Assembly: GCA_003153555.1 (NCBI GenBank)
Contig: PLZS01000134.1
Coordinates: 1 to 63,178 of the forward strand
Direction: 5' to 3'
Origin: Candidatus Melainabacteria bacterium
GTDB taxonomy: Bacteria; Cyanobacteriota; Vampirovibrionia; Obscuribacterales; Obscuribacteraceae
Length of the DNA: 63,178 bases
Part shown: positions 1 to 9,542 of the stretch, in pieces
Layout of the letters: each line of letters begins with the position of its first letter
Position numbering within the stretch: position 1 is the stretch's first letter
Program-made: the position numbers and the translations under genes
Notes under the pieces: generated by a model
Database searches by the model: none
Told to the model about the DNA's origin: nothing
The model's input: the letters and a program-made list of their open reading frames with translations, nothing else

Positions 1-1012
1 CTGCAACCACTCCGTGTGCTTCATGGTCATGGGCTATGTGTTCAACGCCTGGGTGGTCATGCCTTGAACCGTAAGCCATCTGAGATGCACCATGCCGTTT
101 CCGCCCCATTCGTCTCGGATGGTCTTTTAGTCCTTTCCTCATTACCCCTTTCAATGGAGTCATGGCAACAATGGCAGGGTTGATCTTAACCACAACTGTC
201 AAATCATCAACTGCTTTTTTATATTGCTCCAGTTGGAAATAGGCACCAGCTCGGTAATAGAAAGCAGCTGAGCTTTTGGGCTGAATGCTCACATACTTGT
301 CGAAGTCGGCAAGGGCATTCTTGTAATTTCCCTGGTTCGAATAGATAATGCCCCTGGTTGAGTAGGACCATGCATCTTTAGGATCAAGTTGAAGCATTTC
401 GTTAAGCACCGCCAGTGCTTCGGTGTCTCGACCTTCTCTCATGAAACGATCAGCTTCAGGCATCAATTTTAGAAGACGGTATTGCTTTTCGTCGTTGTGC
501 GCGGACTGTTCATCGCCCAATTTTTGGTAGGCTTCGCTTCTGGCTTTGAATAGCCTGGCGCTCTTCATTGAAAATCGAAAGCGCGCCATTTCCTGGTTCA
601 AAACATTTGCTTCAACAGTGGGCTTCGCATGTAGCTCAATTGCCTTTGAGAGATCAGCTATTGCTTCCGGATACTTTCCTAGCCTTAAATAACAGTGTCC
701 ACGCAGATCATAAGCCCGCATTTGGAGTTTGACGTTGTCCTTAGATTCTGCCAGAAAGCGATTGCACTCCTCAAGCGTTTCCGCGTGACGGTTGCCAGGG
801 CCCCTGGGCCTGTTTCCATGCCCCCCATGCTGCCAGTCGTGCCCACCTGGCTCATCTTCCTTCTGGAAATTTTCACTATCATGTGACTGCACATGTGGTG
901 CGTTTGTTGAGGTCTGTACAACTGGCGCTGCCAGCGCATCTATGCCACAAAGAACTGCAACGCCTAATGCTGCAATATAAAGGTAATGAGAATAGTGGAA
1001 ACCGAGATTCAT
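1..1012 (-). CDS. TPR-repeat protein, partial (C-terminus beyond window)
   Basis: This frame is open from an ATG at 1012 to the left edge without a stop, so at least 337 residues are encoded and the C-terminus lies outside the window. An N-terminal hydrophobic stretch (about residues 8-30) looks like a signal peptide. A His/Gly-rich linker follows, then TPR-like helical pairs with the usual signatures: a YLRLGKYPEAIADLSKAIEL unit near residue 105, a YSNQGNYKNALADFDKYV unit and a YFQLEQYKKAVDDL unit. The stop of the upstream glycosyltransferase gene and this ATG overlap as ATGA, so the two are translationally coupled. A role as periplasmic scaffold is inference; TPRs give no specific function. 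The last ~40 visible residues are rich in His and Arg. Confidence 0.8.
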   Translation of the reverse strand, partial: MNLGFHYSHYLYIAALGVAVLCGIDALAAPVVQTSTNAPHVQSHDSENFQKEDEPGGHDWQHGGHGNRPRGPGNRHAETLEECNRFLAESKDNVKLQMRAYDLRGHCYLRLGKYPEAIADLSKAIELHAKPTVEANVLNQEMARFRFSMKSARLFKARSEAYQKLGDEQSAHNDEKQYRLLKLMPEADRFMREGRDTEALAVLNEMLQLDPKDAWSYSTRGIIYSNQGNYKNALADFDKYVSIQPKSSAAFYYRAGAYFQLEQYKKAVDDLTVVVKINPAIVAMTPLKGVMRKGLKDHPRRMGRKRHGASQMAYGSRHDHPGVEHIAHDHEAHGVVA

Positions 1013-2688
1013 TTAGTACGTTTGTCCACATCCGTTTTGTACACAGTAATCAGTTTATGCTCACTTTGAAAAACAGGAACTAAATATCCGGGACTTGTCA
1101 CATTAATGTCGTCTATAGCTCGTGCCAACTGAGTATAACTGTAGCCCATCGAACGAAAGGCCGGCTCATTCATGACATACGTTGCATGGCTGTAATCAAT
1201 TGCCTCCAGGAGAGACTTAGGATCCACATATTGATCAGTGACAAAGCGCCAGACTTCTAGACGAGAAGGCAAAATCGCGTGGCGCCTCGTGTAGAGGTAA
1301 AACACAGGGTCGTTGTTGCAAACAAAAACCGAATTGACAGGGGTATTTTCTTTAACCCACGAAACAGCTTGTTGAAAATCAATGGCTGTGACCGGAGGCG
1401 GGGGTGTAGCCAGGCTGTTCAGCCATCCCGCTTTCGAACACGATAGAAAGCCCGCACCACCGATTAGATAGCTGCAAAATGTTACGGCAAGGATTCGACA
1501 AGAGCCCGCGTAAAACTTTCCAGGATGAGCAACCCTTTTGATCTGAGCTGCCAAAAATCTGAAGCCTACAAAATAGAAATAATAGCCAAGGACCATTACA
1601 GGTAGTACATGACGCCATTCGAGTTTACTTGGCCAGAAGCACAATAACGCCGCATAGAAAAAGCAGAACAGAGCGGGAAGAGATGCTTTGCGAATTTTGA
1701 CCAGCACGCCAATCACCGATGGCAGTGCAAGCAAAAAATAGCCGATATTGTAGATGAGAAAAAAGATTATCGGCGAGAGAAGTTGATAGGAAATTTGTTC
1801 CAGACCTGGAAAGTAGGTATTCATTTGCAAAATCACAGACCAATTGAAATTGCCTACTATGGACTGGTAGCTGGCGTTCAAAGAAGGTGCGGTAGTGTTT
1901 GCATGCTTCATATAGCTCGTGTAAAAAGTGATGAAAGTCGGCGAACTCTGGCTGTTATAGGATTGCCACCATAATTGGGGCGCTACCAGCAATAGTGCTC
2001 CGACAAGAGTTGCAGTTAACGTCTTCCAACGCTTGCGGAAAGCGTAAAAGCAAAACAAAGCCGGTGCCAGAACAACCGCCTGAGTACGTATTGTCACTGT
2101 GGCCGCCAGAAGGAGTCCTGCCCATGGCAGGAACGTATCTTTAGTCCGTAACTGCTTCTCAGCACACCACATGCAGGCGGCCAGAAGTATGGCACCGAGC
2201 AGATCGCTCATTAACATAGGCGCAAAATCGATAAATCGCATATTCAGCAAACAAGCAGCACCGATGGCTAAACCTAGCAAAATGGTTACTTTCCTAGTAG
2301 CCACCAAATATGACACCATTGCCAATATTGCCGTGATCGAAAGCAACACTTGCAAAGTTTCTAGTCCCAGCAGATTTGCCGGGAAAGCTGGCATGAGCCT
2401 TAGGCACAGAGAGAGCAAAAACGGATAACCAATCGGATATTTAGTCTGGTAGGGCTCACCAGGCAAAGACGTAATTCGATAGCCGAGGTTTTCGCTCAGA
2501 GACTGGGCGGAAACGAGATATACACCGTCATCGTGATACATACCAAAATAATTTTGATAGCGCAAAATTGAGGCGCGTAAGAGAGCCACCAGGATAATGG
2601 AAAGCAAAACATAGGCTGCAGCGATCCACGGATGTCGCCGAAAAAATAGTCTTGTTCTGTCGACAAAACGCTGAACGAATGACTTCAC
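1009..2688 (-). CDS. GT39/ArnT-like membrane glycosyltransferase
   Basis: 559 residues starting at a GTG preceded by GGAG. It is a polytopic inner-membrane protein with about ten hydrophobic helices after a basic N-terminus, followed by a soluble C-terminal domain of ~130 residues. The first extramembrane loop carries the acidic YHDDGVYL motif and the downstream QTKYPIGYPF segment, typical of dolichyl-phosphate-mannose/ArnT-type GT-C enzymes that move a sugar from a polyprenyl phosphate to lipid or protein outside the membrane. Donor and acceptor cannot be read from sequence. It is followed by the TPR gene with an ATGA overlap and preceded at 130 bp by a radical SAM gene and a desaturase, suggesting an envelope-lipid or glycan modification cluster (inference). 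Confidence 0.8.
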   Translation of the reverse strand: MKSFVQRFVDRTRLFFRRHPWIAAAYVLLSIILVALLRASILRYQNYFGMYHDDGVYLVSAQSLSENLGYRITSLPGEPYQTKYPIGYPFLLSLCLRLMPAFPANLLGLETLQVLLSITAILAMVSYLVATRKVTILLGLAIGAACLLNMRFIDFAPMLMSDLLGAILLAACMWCAEKQLRTKDTFLPWAGLLLAATVTIRTQAVVLAPALFCFYAFRKRWKTLTATLVGALLLVAPQLWWQSYNSQSSPTFITFYTSYMKHANTTAPSLNASYQSIVGNFNWSVILQMNTYFPGLEQISYQLLSPIIFFLIYNIGYFLLALPSVIGVLVKIRKASLPALFCFFYAALLCFWPSKLEWRHVLPVMVLGYYFYFVGFRFLAAQIKRVAHPGKFYAGSCRILAVTFCSYLIGGAGFLSCSKAGWLNSLATPPPPVTAIDFQQAVSWVKENTPVNSVFVCNNDPVFYLYTRRHAILPSRLEVWRFVTDQYVDPKSLLEAIDYSHATYVMNEPAFRSMGYSYTQLARAIDDINVTSPGYLVPVFQSEHKLITVYKTDVDKRTK

Positions 2689-2745
2689 CAGGGCTCCATT
2701 CCTGCATTATTATTGCTGCATTCCGGCACTATTGCGCCATTCCCA

Positions 2746-2772
2746 CACTATCGCGGCTGCACTATCGCGGCT
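2746..2772. repeat. Short direct repeat in an intergenic gap
   Basis: The 130 bp between the radical SAM gene and the glycosyltransferase contain two identical copies of CACTATCGCGGCT separated by one base, preceded by looser copies of the same theme. It may be slipped-strand duplication. No hairpin with a T-run is visible, so the two genes may be co-transcribed. Confidence 0.5.
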
Positions 2773-2818
2773 CCATTTATACACTATGGTGATTCCATTT
2801 TTGCTCGCAAATCTGCCT

Positions 2819-4408
2819 CTAACCGGTCAATCCATAAACTGGTTTACCGGCCAAATTAGCTTCTACTGTAGTTTTGCTTTCCACAGCTGGCGCCATTACC
2901 ACCATGACATTACTTTCTGCATATTGATGAAAGTGAATAAAGTTGATCATGTATCTAAAAGTCCAACGCCAGGCTCGCGGCTGTAACTTCCAAGTTCCAA
3001 CGACCATGTCTTTCAAAAACTTGCGCCGCCGAGCGTCCTTTGATAGTGCAAAATAGCCGAGTATCTTGAAGAAGGTGTTCAGAGCTTGAAAGTGCAGGCG
3101 CGGTTTGTCGTTGATAAATAAGTTGCCTTGCATAAACTTTAGACTAGTAAGGTAACGTTCAACATAATTGTCGAATTCATAGACTTTTCGAATTAGTTGA
3201 GTGTACCCAGTGATCAATTCTTCATACGTCATTGTGACTGGTTTTATGTTGGTGCAGAGCCCCTCGCGATATTCGATCAACCTTCCTGTATCCTGCATTC
3301 GTGTCCACAAAGGCGTCTTCGGCATCGCTTCTAGAAGGCTCATTTGAGCGAACGGAACACCCGCTCGTTGCAAAAATTGAAACTGCTCTTCAAATATATC
3401 TTTGTCATCACTATCAAAACCGATAATCATGCCACCAGAAACAAACAGTCCATACGATTGGATCGTATGAATGGCTTCTGCCATGTCTTCAGTGTGCACG
3501 TTCTGCATCTTCAAAGTCTCTGCTAATGCGGCTTTGCGCGGGCTCTCAATGCCAATGAACACACCCGCGAAGTTAGCATCACGCATTAGTTCCAAAAGCG
3601 CGGTATCTTTAGCGGTGTCAATGCTCGCCTGAGTGTAGAAGTACACTGGATGCTTCCGGTCTGCATTGAATTCTGCTAGTGCACGCAACAATTGCTTTGC
3701 ATAGACTCTGTTACCAACAAAATTGTCGTCTGAAAAGAAGACAAATTGCTGTCCCGCATCGCACCATAGCTTTACTTCTTCAAGAACACGAGCAATCGGT
3801 TTGGCGCGTACTTTGCGCCCGTACATGACTATGATGTCGCAAAACTCACAAGTAAACGGGCAGCCCCGTGTCGTCTGGATCTGCGCCGCGCCGTAATCGC
3901 TTGCATTGACGAGATCTATGCGTGGCAGCGGTGCATCGGCCATATCTATCTTTTCAACTTGAACATAATGATCGTTGTGTTCATCTCTCATAAAGTCACT
4001 GAGAAATTGAGGCCAGGTGTACTCTCCTTCGCCTTCAAACAACACATGGCAATAACCACGCACCGAATCCGGTGTCAAATTAGCAACAGGTCCACCAATA
4101 CAAACAATTTTGCCAGCGGCTCGGAAGTACTCCGCAATCTCCCTCAGTCTTGACAGGTGAAACTCATGCAAGAGCGTACCGCTGATGCCCACTATGTCTG
4201 CGTCAGTCTCGTACAAAACTTCCTTGACGTTTTCATCACGGACTTCAACTTCATAGTCTGGAGAAATTGCTCCCGCCAAAGTGAGAATGCCTAGTGGTGG
4301 GTTCGGATACTTATAGCCAGCGTAAGGCGCAGAAAATTCCATGCCCCAAAACGAAGGCGGCAGCTTTGGTTGCACGAAGAGAATTTTCGGTTTTTGGCGC
4401 TCTGACAT
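2819..4408 (-). CDS. B12-binding radical SAM protein
   Basis: 529 residues. The N-terminal ~140 residues form a cobalamin-binding Rossmann-type domain (VQPKLPP start, IVGISGTLL, VCIGGPVAN). The radical SAM core follows with the cluster motif CPFTCEFC, Cys183/187/190 (CX3CX2C), then a C-terminal helical extension like the DUF4070 region of this class. Such proteins methylate or rearrange carbon skeletons; hopanoid methylase HpnP and several lipid-modifying enzymes share the architecture. It lies 3 nt downstream of a fatty acid desaturase gene on the same strand, so a lipid or polyprenoid substrate is plausible, but that is inference. Family assignment is firm, substrate unknown. Confidence 0.85.
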   Translation of the reverse strand: MSERQKPKILFVQPKLPPSFWGMEFSAPYAGYKYPNPPLGILTLAGAISPDYEVEVRDENVKEVLYETDADIVGISGTLLHEFHLSRLREIAEYFRAAGKIVCIGGPVANLTPDSVRGYCHVLFEGEGEYTWPQFLSDFMRDEHNDHYVQVEKIDMADAPLPRIDLVNASDYGAAQIQTTRGCPFTCEFCDIIVMYGRKVRAKPIARVLEEVKLWCDAGQQFVFFSDDNFVGNRVYAKQLLRALAEFNADRKHPVYFYTQASIDTAKDTALLELMRDANFAGVFIGIESPRKAALAETLKMQNVHTEDMAEAIHTIQSYGLFVSGGMIIGFDSDDKDIFEEQFQFLQRAGVPFAQMSLLEAMPKTPLWTRMQDTGRLIEYREGLCTNIKPVTMTYEELITGYTQLIRKVYEFDNYVERYLTSLKFMQGNLFINDKPRLHFQALNTFFKILGYFALSKDARRRKFLKDMVVGTWKLQPRAWRWTFRYMINFIHFHQYAESNVMVVMAPAVESKTTVEANLAGKPVYGLTG

Positions 4409-4411
4409 AAA

Positions 4412-5536
4412 TCACCGGGCCGAGTTGCCCGCTCCTAGATTTATTTGCTTCCAGTAGTCGCGCAGAAAGCTGAAATAAGTGGGGCGAACTAGATAGCGAT
4501 CGCGAAACTGTTCGTCGTTCTGCAGAATCTTGTGCAATTGAGGCAAATAGTAATGTGGCACAGCTGGAAAAAAGTGGTGCTCAGCGTGGAAATGAAAATC
4601 TAGGCCAGTCAAAAGCGCGCGATCCCATAGCGACGGATTAGGCACTGAGATCAGTCTTCCCGCAGCAAGTTTGTTATCGTCGTCAGTCAATCGCGCATGG
4701 TCGATGAAACCGCGCAAGTAACCGAAGAATGTGCCAAGCGTGAATATCGGCGCCAACCAAAGAGCAAAGTATGACCACCAAAAGCCCGTCACCAACCATA
4801 AGAGCCCAAAGATCACCATCTGCACAGGCAAAAGATTGGCGACTTCAGGAACTTTGTGTTTCGGTAGGACAACAACTGGTTCAGTGGGAATACTTGGTGC
4901 GCTTGTTGCCGAGACGCTGCTCGTCTTATCCGAAGATTGGCTGCCTGACTTTTGCAGCGAGTTGCTCGCCCGATGCCGGAGAAATCCGTTCACGACAAAG
5001 CTATTCCAGAGTTGCCCTCCAAACAACAAGTGAATGAAGTAATTCGCGAATTGCTCCGGCGTCGACTTATCTTCTTCCATGTGGAAATGGCGATCGGGAT
5101 CTAGAGGTGTGTTCAAATATTTGTGATGGGCTAGGTGAACAGCTCGAGAGGAGCCATAAACCGATCCAACCGGATATGCGCAGAGCCAGGCGCCGACACG
5201 ATCATTCCACTTCTTACTGCGCAGCAAAGCAGAATGCTGAGACTCATGCGACAGCGCGACCAGTATGCCCATGCCAGAGGAAATGAACAGGATCGCTATA
5301 ACGTACGCAAGCGGATTCGGAAAAAACGCAAATAACCCTACGCCTAAAGCGATTCGCCCCCAGCCCCAGACGATTATATCAACCACAGCTCGCAGGTTTT
5401 TCGATTTAGCACTGCTCAAAAATTCGGTGAGTTCTGCGGAATAGACTGGCTTGGCCAAAATATCCATGACAGGCTCAAGCTTTTCAGCCGCCTCATTCAA
5501 ATCATGCTTGTCGGTTGCCAGCTTAGTTGCGTCCAT
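4412..5536 (-). CDS. Membrane fatty acid desaturase
   Basis: 374 residues. Three histidine boxes that bind the di-iron centre are present: HESQH (97-101), HLAHH (134-138) and HAEHH (317-321). They are separated by hydrophobic segments in the usual desaturase topology. A Ser/Thr-rich, hydrophilic insert (about residues 193-225) sits between the second box and the third membrane pair. The family introduces double bonds (or hydroxylates/ketolates) in acyl or carotenoid chains at the inner membrane; regiospecificity cannot be told. It is the first gene of a minus-strand run with a B12-radical SAM protein 3 nt downstream. The start ATG at 5536 has only a weak Shine-Dalgarno. Confidence 0.9.
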   Translation of the reverse strand: MDATKLATDKHDLNEAAEKLEPVMDILAKPVYSAELTEFLSSAKSKNLRAVVDIIVWGWGRIALGVGLFAFFPNPLAYVIAILFISSGMGILVALSHESQHSALLRSKKWNDRVGAWLCAYPVGSVYGSSRAVHLAHHKYLNTPLDPDRHFHMEEDKSTPEQFANYFIHLLFGGQLWNSFVVNGFLRHRASNSLQKSGSQSSDKTSSVSATSAPSIPTEPVVVLPKHKVPEVANLLPVQMVIFGLLWLVTGFWWSYFALWLAPIFTLGTFFGYLRGFIDHARLTDDDNKLAAGRLISVPNPSLWDRALLTGLDFHFHAEHHFFPAVPHYYLPQLHKILQNDEQFRDRYLVRPTYFSFLRDYWKQINLGAGNSAR

Positions 5537-5782
5537 TACTTAGATTGCACCATACTCAGACAAGGTGTCCCGCTAGTTTGGGCAGCCGATTTGGTGGCCA
5601 AACAGTATCGATTGAATCCTCTCCATTATGCCCCGATTTGACTCCGCTCCTTTCTAAAGGACCTCCCCTTCCAAAGGGAACCGCAGGAAAGGAATGGGAT
5701 TCCGACCAGAACACTTGGCGCCAGGTGAAGTTTGGTCAATCTCAACATTCAAATCCAAAAATTCAAAATAGTAGGGAATTCA

Positions 5783-5812
5783 AACGTTGCGTAATTACGC
5801 ATGAACGTTGCG
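5783..5812. promoter_or_regulatory. Palindrome flanked by direct repeats; possible operator
   Basis: Within the 376-bp divergent gap 5537-5912 lies the perfect 14-bp palindrome TGCGTAATTACGCA (5788-5801). The nonamer AACGTTGCG occurs on both sides (5783-5791 and 5804-5812), 21 bp apart, about two helical turns. This arrangement resembles a dimer-binding operator. It could serve either the desaturase operon or the plus-strand gene at 5913. No other gene is seen in the gap; a GGTCCTTTAGAAAGG-like mirror region near 5650-5690 is unstructured. Confidence 0.4.
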
Positions 5813-5912
5813 CAAAATCTCGTCGAATCAAATCGGCTCGCTACTTATAGTAACCATCACAACCGGTCCCTGAGTTTGATTTCCCAATCCCTTCGATTCT
5901 CGAGGTAAACGT

Positions 5913-6764
5913 ATGAGCTCCCCATCAGAACGAGCAGGCGCCGACGCCAAGATTATAGCCGAAGTAGACCACGCGCCTCACGGTGGCGCATTTGATGCTT
6001 ACCAACTACTGATGGCAGATTACAAAAACTCAGGAAATAACGGGGATTATCTGAAAAACTTGTCGCACGACCTGGTGGACAACAAAACCTTGCCGGACCT
6101 ACAGTTTTATATCGAGAATGGAGATAGCACTTTCCGGGGAGCAGTTAAAGAGTCCCTGACCGGCAATGCTGATGCACCAGTGCCACCAAAGGCAGATCCA
6201 TTGAATCGTGTGGAGACTACGACTGCAGACGTGTTGGCCAAAGATGGAAACATTCTCGCATCAGTGCGAGATGCAAATGGAATGATCGACAAAACCCATG
6301 TGGACGCGTTGCTTAAGTCGATGCCTGCGGCGGGCAAAAATGATTCACGTGCTGAGAAAGACATCAGAGCCATGCTGCAAGGCCTGGACAAGAATTGGGA
6401 TTCATTGGCAAAAGAATTCTCACATGATGGTGGCAAAACACTAAATTTAGATGAGCTCACCAAAGCCGGTTTCCACGGAAAACAAAATTTCGATGACAGG
6501 CTGAAACGTGATGGCAATGAGATGATCCGCACAGCTGACGCGCAGCAGGTTTATGATTTCTGCAAGCAGAATCCCAGTTTCTTGACGGACGCGAATGGAG
6601 TGATTACGAAAGCGGCGGTGGATCAAGCCTATTACAACGTCAAAGATTGGCCTCCCGCTGTTCAGAAAATCGTTAACAACTTACACAACAGCTATGAAAA
6701 TCTCTGCGGAGACGATCACACAATCCACGTGAAAGAACTTTTGGGTTCGTCGTCGACGTACTGA
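5913..6764 (+). CDS. Hypothetical protein with repeated DANG motifs
   Basis: 283 residues, no signal peptide, mostly helical and charged. I do not recognise the family. The pattern D-A-N-G-x-I-x-K-x-x-V-D occurs twice (around residues 129 and 226), and a related Asp/Gly-rich segment lies between them near 170. The spacing of acidic residues recalls degenerate EF-hand loops, so calcium binding is possible but unproven. The start is the ATG at 5913 with GAGG eight bases upstream. It stands alone, with a palindromic possible operator about 100 bp upstream and a convergent TPR gene downstream. Confidence 0.7.
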   Translation: MSSPSERAGADAKIIAEVDHAPHGGAFDAYQLLMADYKNSGNNGDYLKNLSHDLVDNKTLPDLQFYIENGDSTFRGAVKESLTGNADAPVPPKADPLNRVETTTADVLAKDGNILASVRDANGMIDKTHVDALLKSMPAAGKNDSRAEKDIRAMLQGLDKNWDSLAKEFSHDGGKTLNLDELTKAGFHGKQNFDDRLKRDGNEMIRTADAQQVYDFCKQNPSFLTDANGVITKAAVDQAYYNVKDWPPAVQKIVNNLHNSYENLCGDDHTIHVKELLGSSSTY

Positions 6765-6816
6765 TGGCACCGATATTGATGCAGCTACGAGGTGTGATTT
6801 TATCGCCGAACAACCA

Positions 6817-7941
6817 TTACATATCTTTCCAATTCCTGTAATATTCAGCTGAACGAAGATCAGCTTGAGCATCGTCTGTACGTCCCATACTTTCAAAGAT
6901 CTTAGCCCGAACGTTGTATGCTCTGTAATTTCTGCTGTCTAAACCTATAGCTTTAGACGCATCGTAGACTGCTTTTTCGTTCAGTGCTAGCTGGTGCTCA
7001 GCTTCGGCTCGCAAGGCATATGCAGTCGAGATAGGCTCTGCAAAGTGCTGGTTGTCGTCATAATCAATTGCTTTAGACGCCGCTTCAATCGCCTCTTGAT
7101 ACCGAGCCAAACGTAAGTTGTAGCGCGCTTCAGTGACGAATCCCCACACTCGTTCAAAGTCAGCCTGCGCAGTATCTGTAGCCTGTTCTGCAAATTGCAG
7201 AGCTTTGGCGAAATCGCCAGCGCGAGCATATTCATAACCAATGAAAGCCTTATTGTTTGAGCAGGGTCTAATGGTATCTGCTTTTGCTTGCGAAAGAGCG
7301 GCAGCAGCGAAATCACCCCGAGCCTCCTCGATTCGCCTCTTATTGTAAAAATAGTAGGCATTGGAGCGACTGCTCAGTTCATTCGCTTGCCAGGCTTGTT
7401 GAAGATCTCCCATTTCGAATAATACAGAGGATTTATGTTGCAAGGCTGCGGAGTTCTTCGGGTCGAGAATCAATGCTTTATCATAGTCATCTAGCGCTTC
7501 TTTGAATTTATTGCTGCTATCAAAGAATGAAGCTCTATCGATAAAGTTTTGGGGGTCGAACGGAAACATTTGAGTCTTAAGGTCCAATACAAATTTTTGA
7601 TCGATTTTAAATTGCGACGCTGCGAAGCTAGTCCCTCCTGCGACGGACAACAGTATTGTTATTGTGAGCCAGAAGCGTGAGCGAAAACGGCGCCTTAAAT
7701 GTTGTTTTGATTGCTGCAGTTCTATATCGATCGGCGTGATTTCAAAGACCGAAGTAGTCCGGCCTTCTGCCACTGCCAGCATATGGCGGGTGGCGGCACT
7801 GGCCTTGTCCCACTCATGATTAGAGCGATAATGCTCTGACAGAAATGCTAAGTCTTTAATCGGATCTTCGCTGCGGTTATCTCTTACGCGGCGTTCGACC
7901 AAAGTAACGGTCTGCTTCAACGGAGTTTGGAATTTGACCAC
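6817..7941 (-). CDS. TPR protein with one membrane helix
   Basis: 374 residues. A soluble ~80-residue N-terminal part is followed by a basic stretch (RRRFRSRF) and a single hydrophobic helix (about 89-108). The remainder is TPR repeats, for example FKEALDDYDKALILDPKN, AKALQFAEQATD-like and NEKAVYDASKAIGLDSRN units. Positive-inside reasoning puts the N-terminus in the cytoplasm and the TPR domain outside. The gene converges on the gene ending at 6764 with a 52-bp gap lacking a clear terminator. Function unknown; a scaffold is likely. Confidence 0.75.
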   Translation of the reverse strand: MVKFQTPLKQTVTLVERRVRDNRSEDPIKDLAFLSEHYRSNHEWDKASAATRHMLAVAEGRTTSVFEITPIDIELQQSKQHLRRRFRSRFWLTITILLSVAGGTSFAASQFKIDQKFVLDLKTQMFPFDPQNFIDRASFFDSSNKFKEALDDYDKALILDPKNSAALQHKSSVLFEMGDLQQAWQANELSSRSNAYYFYNKRRIEEARGDFAAAALSQAKADTIRPCSNNKAFIGYEYARAGDFAKALQFAEQATDTAQADFERVWGFVTEARYNLRLARYQEAIEAASKAIDYDDNQHFAEPISTAYALRAEAEHQLALNEKAVYDASKAIGLDSRNYRAYNVRAKIFESMGRTDDAQADLRSAEYYRNWKDM

Positions 7942-8302
7942 GGATAAGCCCTCGCTGCTGCTAATACATTAGCCTCTGCTTGGTTGATATTGTCAAGTGA
8001 TTAATGGATAGATTATTGGAGAAGTTGATTCTCGTAGCCAGCCTTAAAACGAGTGGACTCGCAACATCTGTTCTTTGCTTGTTCCTTCTAGCGTCGCGTT
8101 CAAAATTCAGAGTCATCCCCTAGATACCGTCTCTTCTACGTTCACAAAGAGCCGGTTTAACACGACCCAAGCAAATAGCCATCGCTTTAAGATCTTCGTT
8201 TGTTCGAATAACGCAGGATGCGTGCGCCTCCATTTTCGTCCGCACGTTCGGATTCCCTTACACCGACGATCCTGCTCCGCATCTTCTAATTACAGCTAGC
8301 TA

Positions 8303-8332
8303 TTGACAAAGCTAGTGGACCGGAATTATGAT
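8303..8332 (+). promoter_or_regulatory. Sigma70-type promoter of the J/vWA/PurA-like cassette
   Basis: TTGACA (8303-8308), an 18-bp spacer and TATGAT (8327-8332) match the consensus -35/-10 very well. Initiation would be near 8339, leaving a ~130-nt leader before the ATG at 8467. The leader has no obvious riboswitch. The rest of the 525-bp gap 7942-8466 shows no gene I can support. A good constitutive-type promoter in front of this cassette suggests steady expression unless repressed. Confidence 0.6.
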
Positions 8333-8466
8333 TGTGATTGTAAAACATACGCTTACTTTATAAATACATCACGTCCAAAGGACGTTAAAGACGAACGGAC
8401 TCTTGGCACTACCTACGGTGTCAGAATCCTCGCCATCCTCCAATTACGCAAGAGGGAGGAACACTC

Positions 8467-9540
8467 ATGCGCAATCTAGAATTTTTAGCGGCTGAAAAAC
8501 TTCTGGGAATAAGTACGCCAGAGGCGCTGTTCTCGCAATCCGCTCGAGAAGCGAAACAAGAATACCGCTCACTGGCCCGTCGCTGGCATCCCGATCACGA
8601 GCCTTCACCGCAGGCTGCACGCGTATTTGCGCACATCGTCCACCTTTATCAAATTGCACGCGAGAGGCTAACCACGGGGCAATGGAACGAACCAGGCGAA
8701 AAGATAGAAGACGAAGTGTCGGGGGTGAAAAAATTCCGCCTGGCAGATGGCTCGATCAGAGCTCTCGAGTACAAAATTGTGCGCCCTTTTGAGCTTGGAC
8801 TGATGTATGTCTCGGATCACTCGGTGATTTTTGAAATCAATGAAGAGTTTGACGATCTCTTCCAACAGGGACGCAAACGCATACACTTTCTCCCCTACAA
8901 AAACGATGCGATGACCTTGGAAATGTCCAAGAATCTACCTCAAGTCATTGAAATATTTAGAACACAAAACACGAACGTGCTAATTGTTCGAAAAACGCCA
9001 GATCAACTGCTGCTTAGCGATGTACTCAAACACTTCGGCGGCAAACTTGCACCGATCAATCATGTCGGTTGGGTGTTAAACGTCCTGCTCAATCTGAGCT
9101 GCTACCTTGAATGGGCCGGCGTCACTCATAATGCCGTATCGCCAGAATCATTTTTCATATCGCCGTTGCGCCATAGTGGCATGTTGCTTGGCGGTTGGTG
9201 GTACGCAACCAAGGTTGGAGAGCGGCTTTTGGCCGTTCCTGACCGCTCACTGAATTTTATTCCGCCCGATATTCTCAGAAATAAACGAGCCGATGTTCGT
9301 GCAGATCTAGAACTAATCAAATCAATCGGTCGCGAGACTCTTGGAGACGCAGTCGGTGCGCATCTGGTTCACAATAAAAGTTTGCCACCAGTTTTGGTGG
9401 AGTGGTTACTCATGCCGTCGAGCGGAACAGCAGCCGATGACTATAAGACATTTAAACGGGAAGTGCTTCCTAACGCTTTTGGAAAGCCAAAATTCGTCAG
9501 TATGCACCTCGATACAAACCAACTTTATAAGGAGAATTGA
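8467..9540 (+). CDS. J-domain protein fused to a pseudokinase-like domain
   Basis: 357 residues. Residues 5-70 form a J domain with the HPD tripeptide at 41-43, the Hsp70-stimulating motif. The rest resembles a eukaryotic-type kinase fold whose catalytic residues are lost. At 221-228 HNAVSPES takes the place of HRDLKPEN (catalytic Asp to Ala, Asn to Ser). At 241-243 LGG replaces DFG. PPD (266-268) stands where APE would be, and the following RADLELIKSIGRETLGD looks like the kinase helix-F region. GGGAGG ten bases before the ATG is a strong ribosome site. The vWA gene begins 2 nt after the stop. I infer a regulatory or scaffold protein that recruits DnaK. The J domain is certain; the pseudokinase call is by motif alignment only. 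Confidence 0.75.
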   Translation: MRNLEFLAAEKLLGISTPEALFSQSAREAKQEYRSLARRWHPDHEPSPQAARVFAHIVHLYQIARERLTTGQWNEPGEKIEDEVSGVKKFRLADGSIRALEYKIVRPFELGLMYVSDHSVIFEINEEFDDLFQQGRKRIHFLPYKNDAMTLEMSKNLPQVIEIFRTQNTNVLIVRKTPDQLLLSDVLKHFGGKLAPINHVGWVLNVLLNLSCYLEWAGVTHNAVSPESFFISPLRHSGMLLGGWWYATKVGERLLAVPDRSLNFIPPDILRNKRADVRADLELIKSIGRETLGDAVGAHLVHNKSLPPVLVEWLLMPSSGTAADDYKTFKREVLPNAFGKPKFVSMHLDTNQLYKEN

Positions 9541-9542
9541 CC

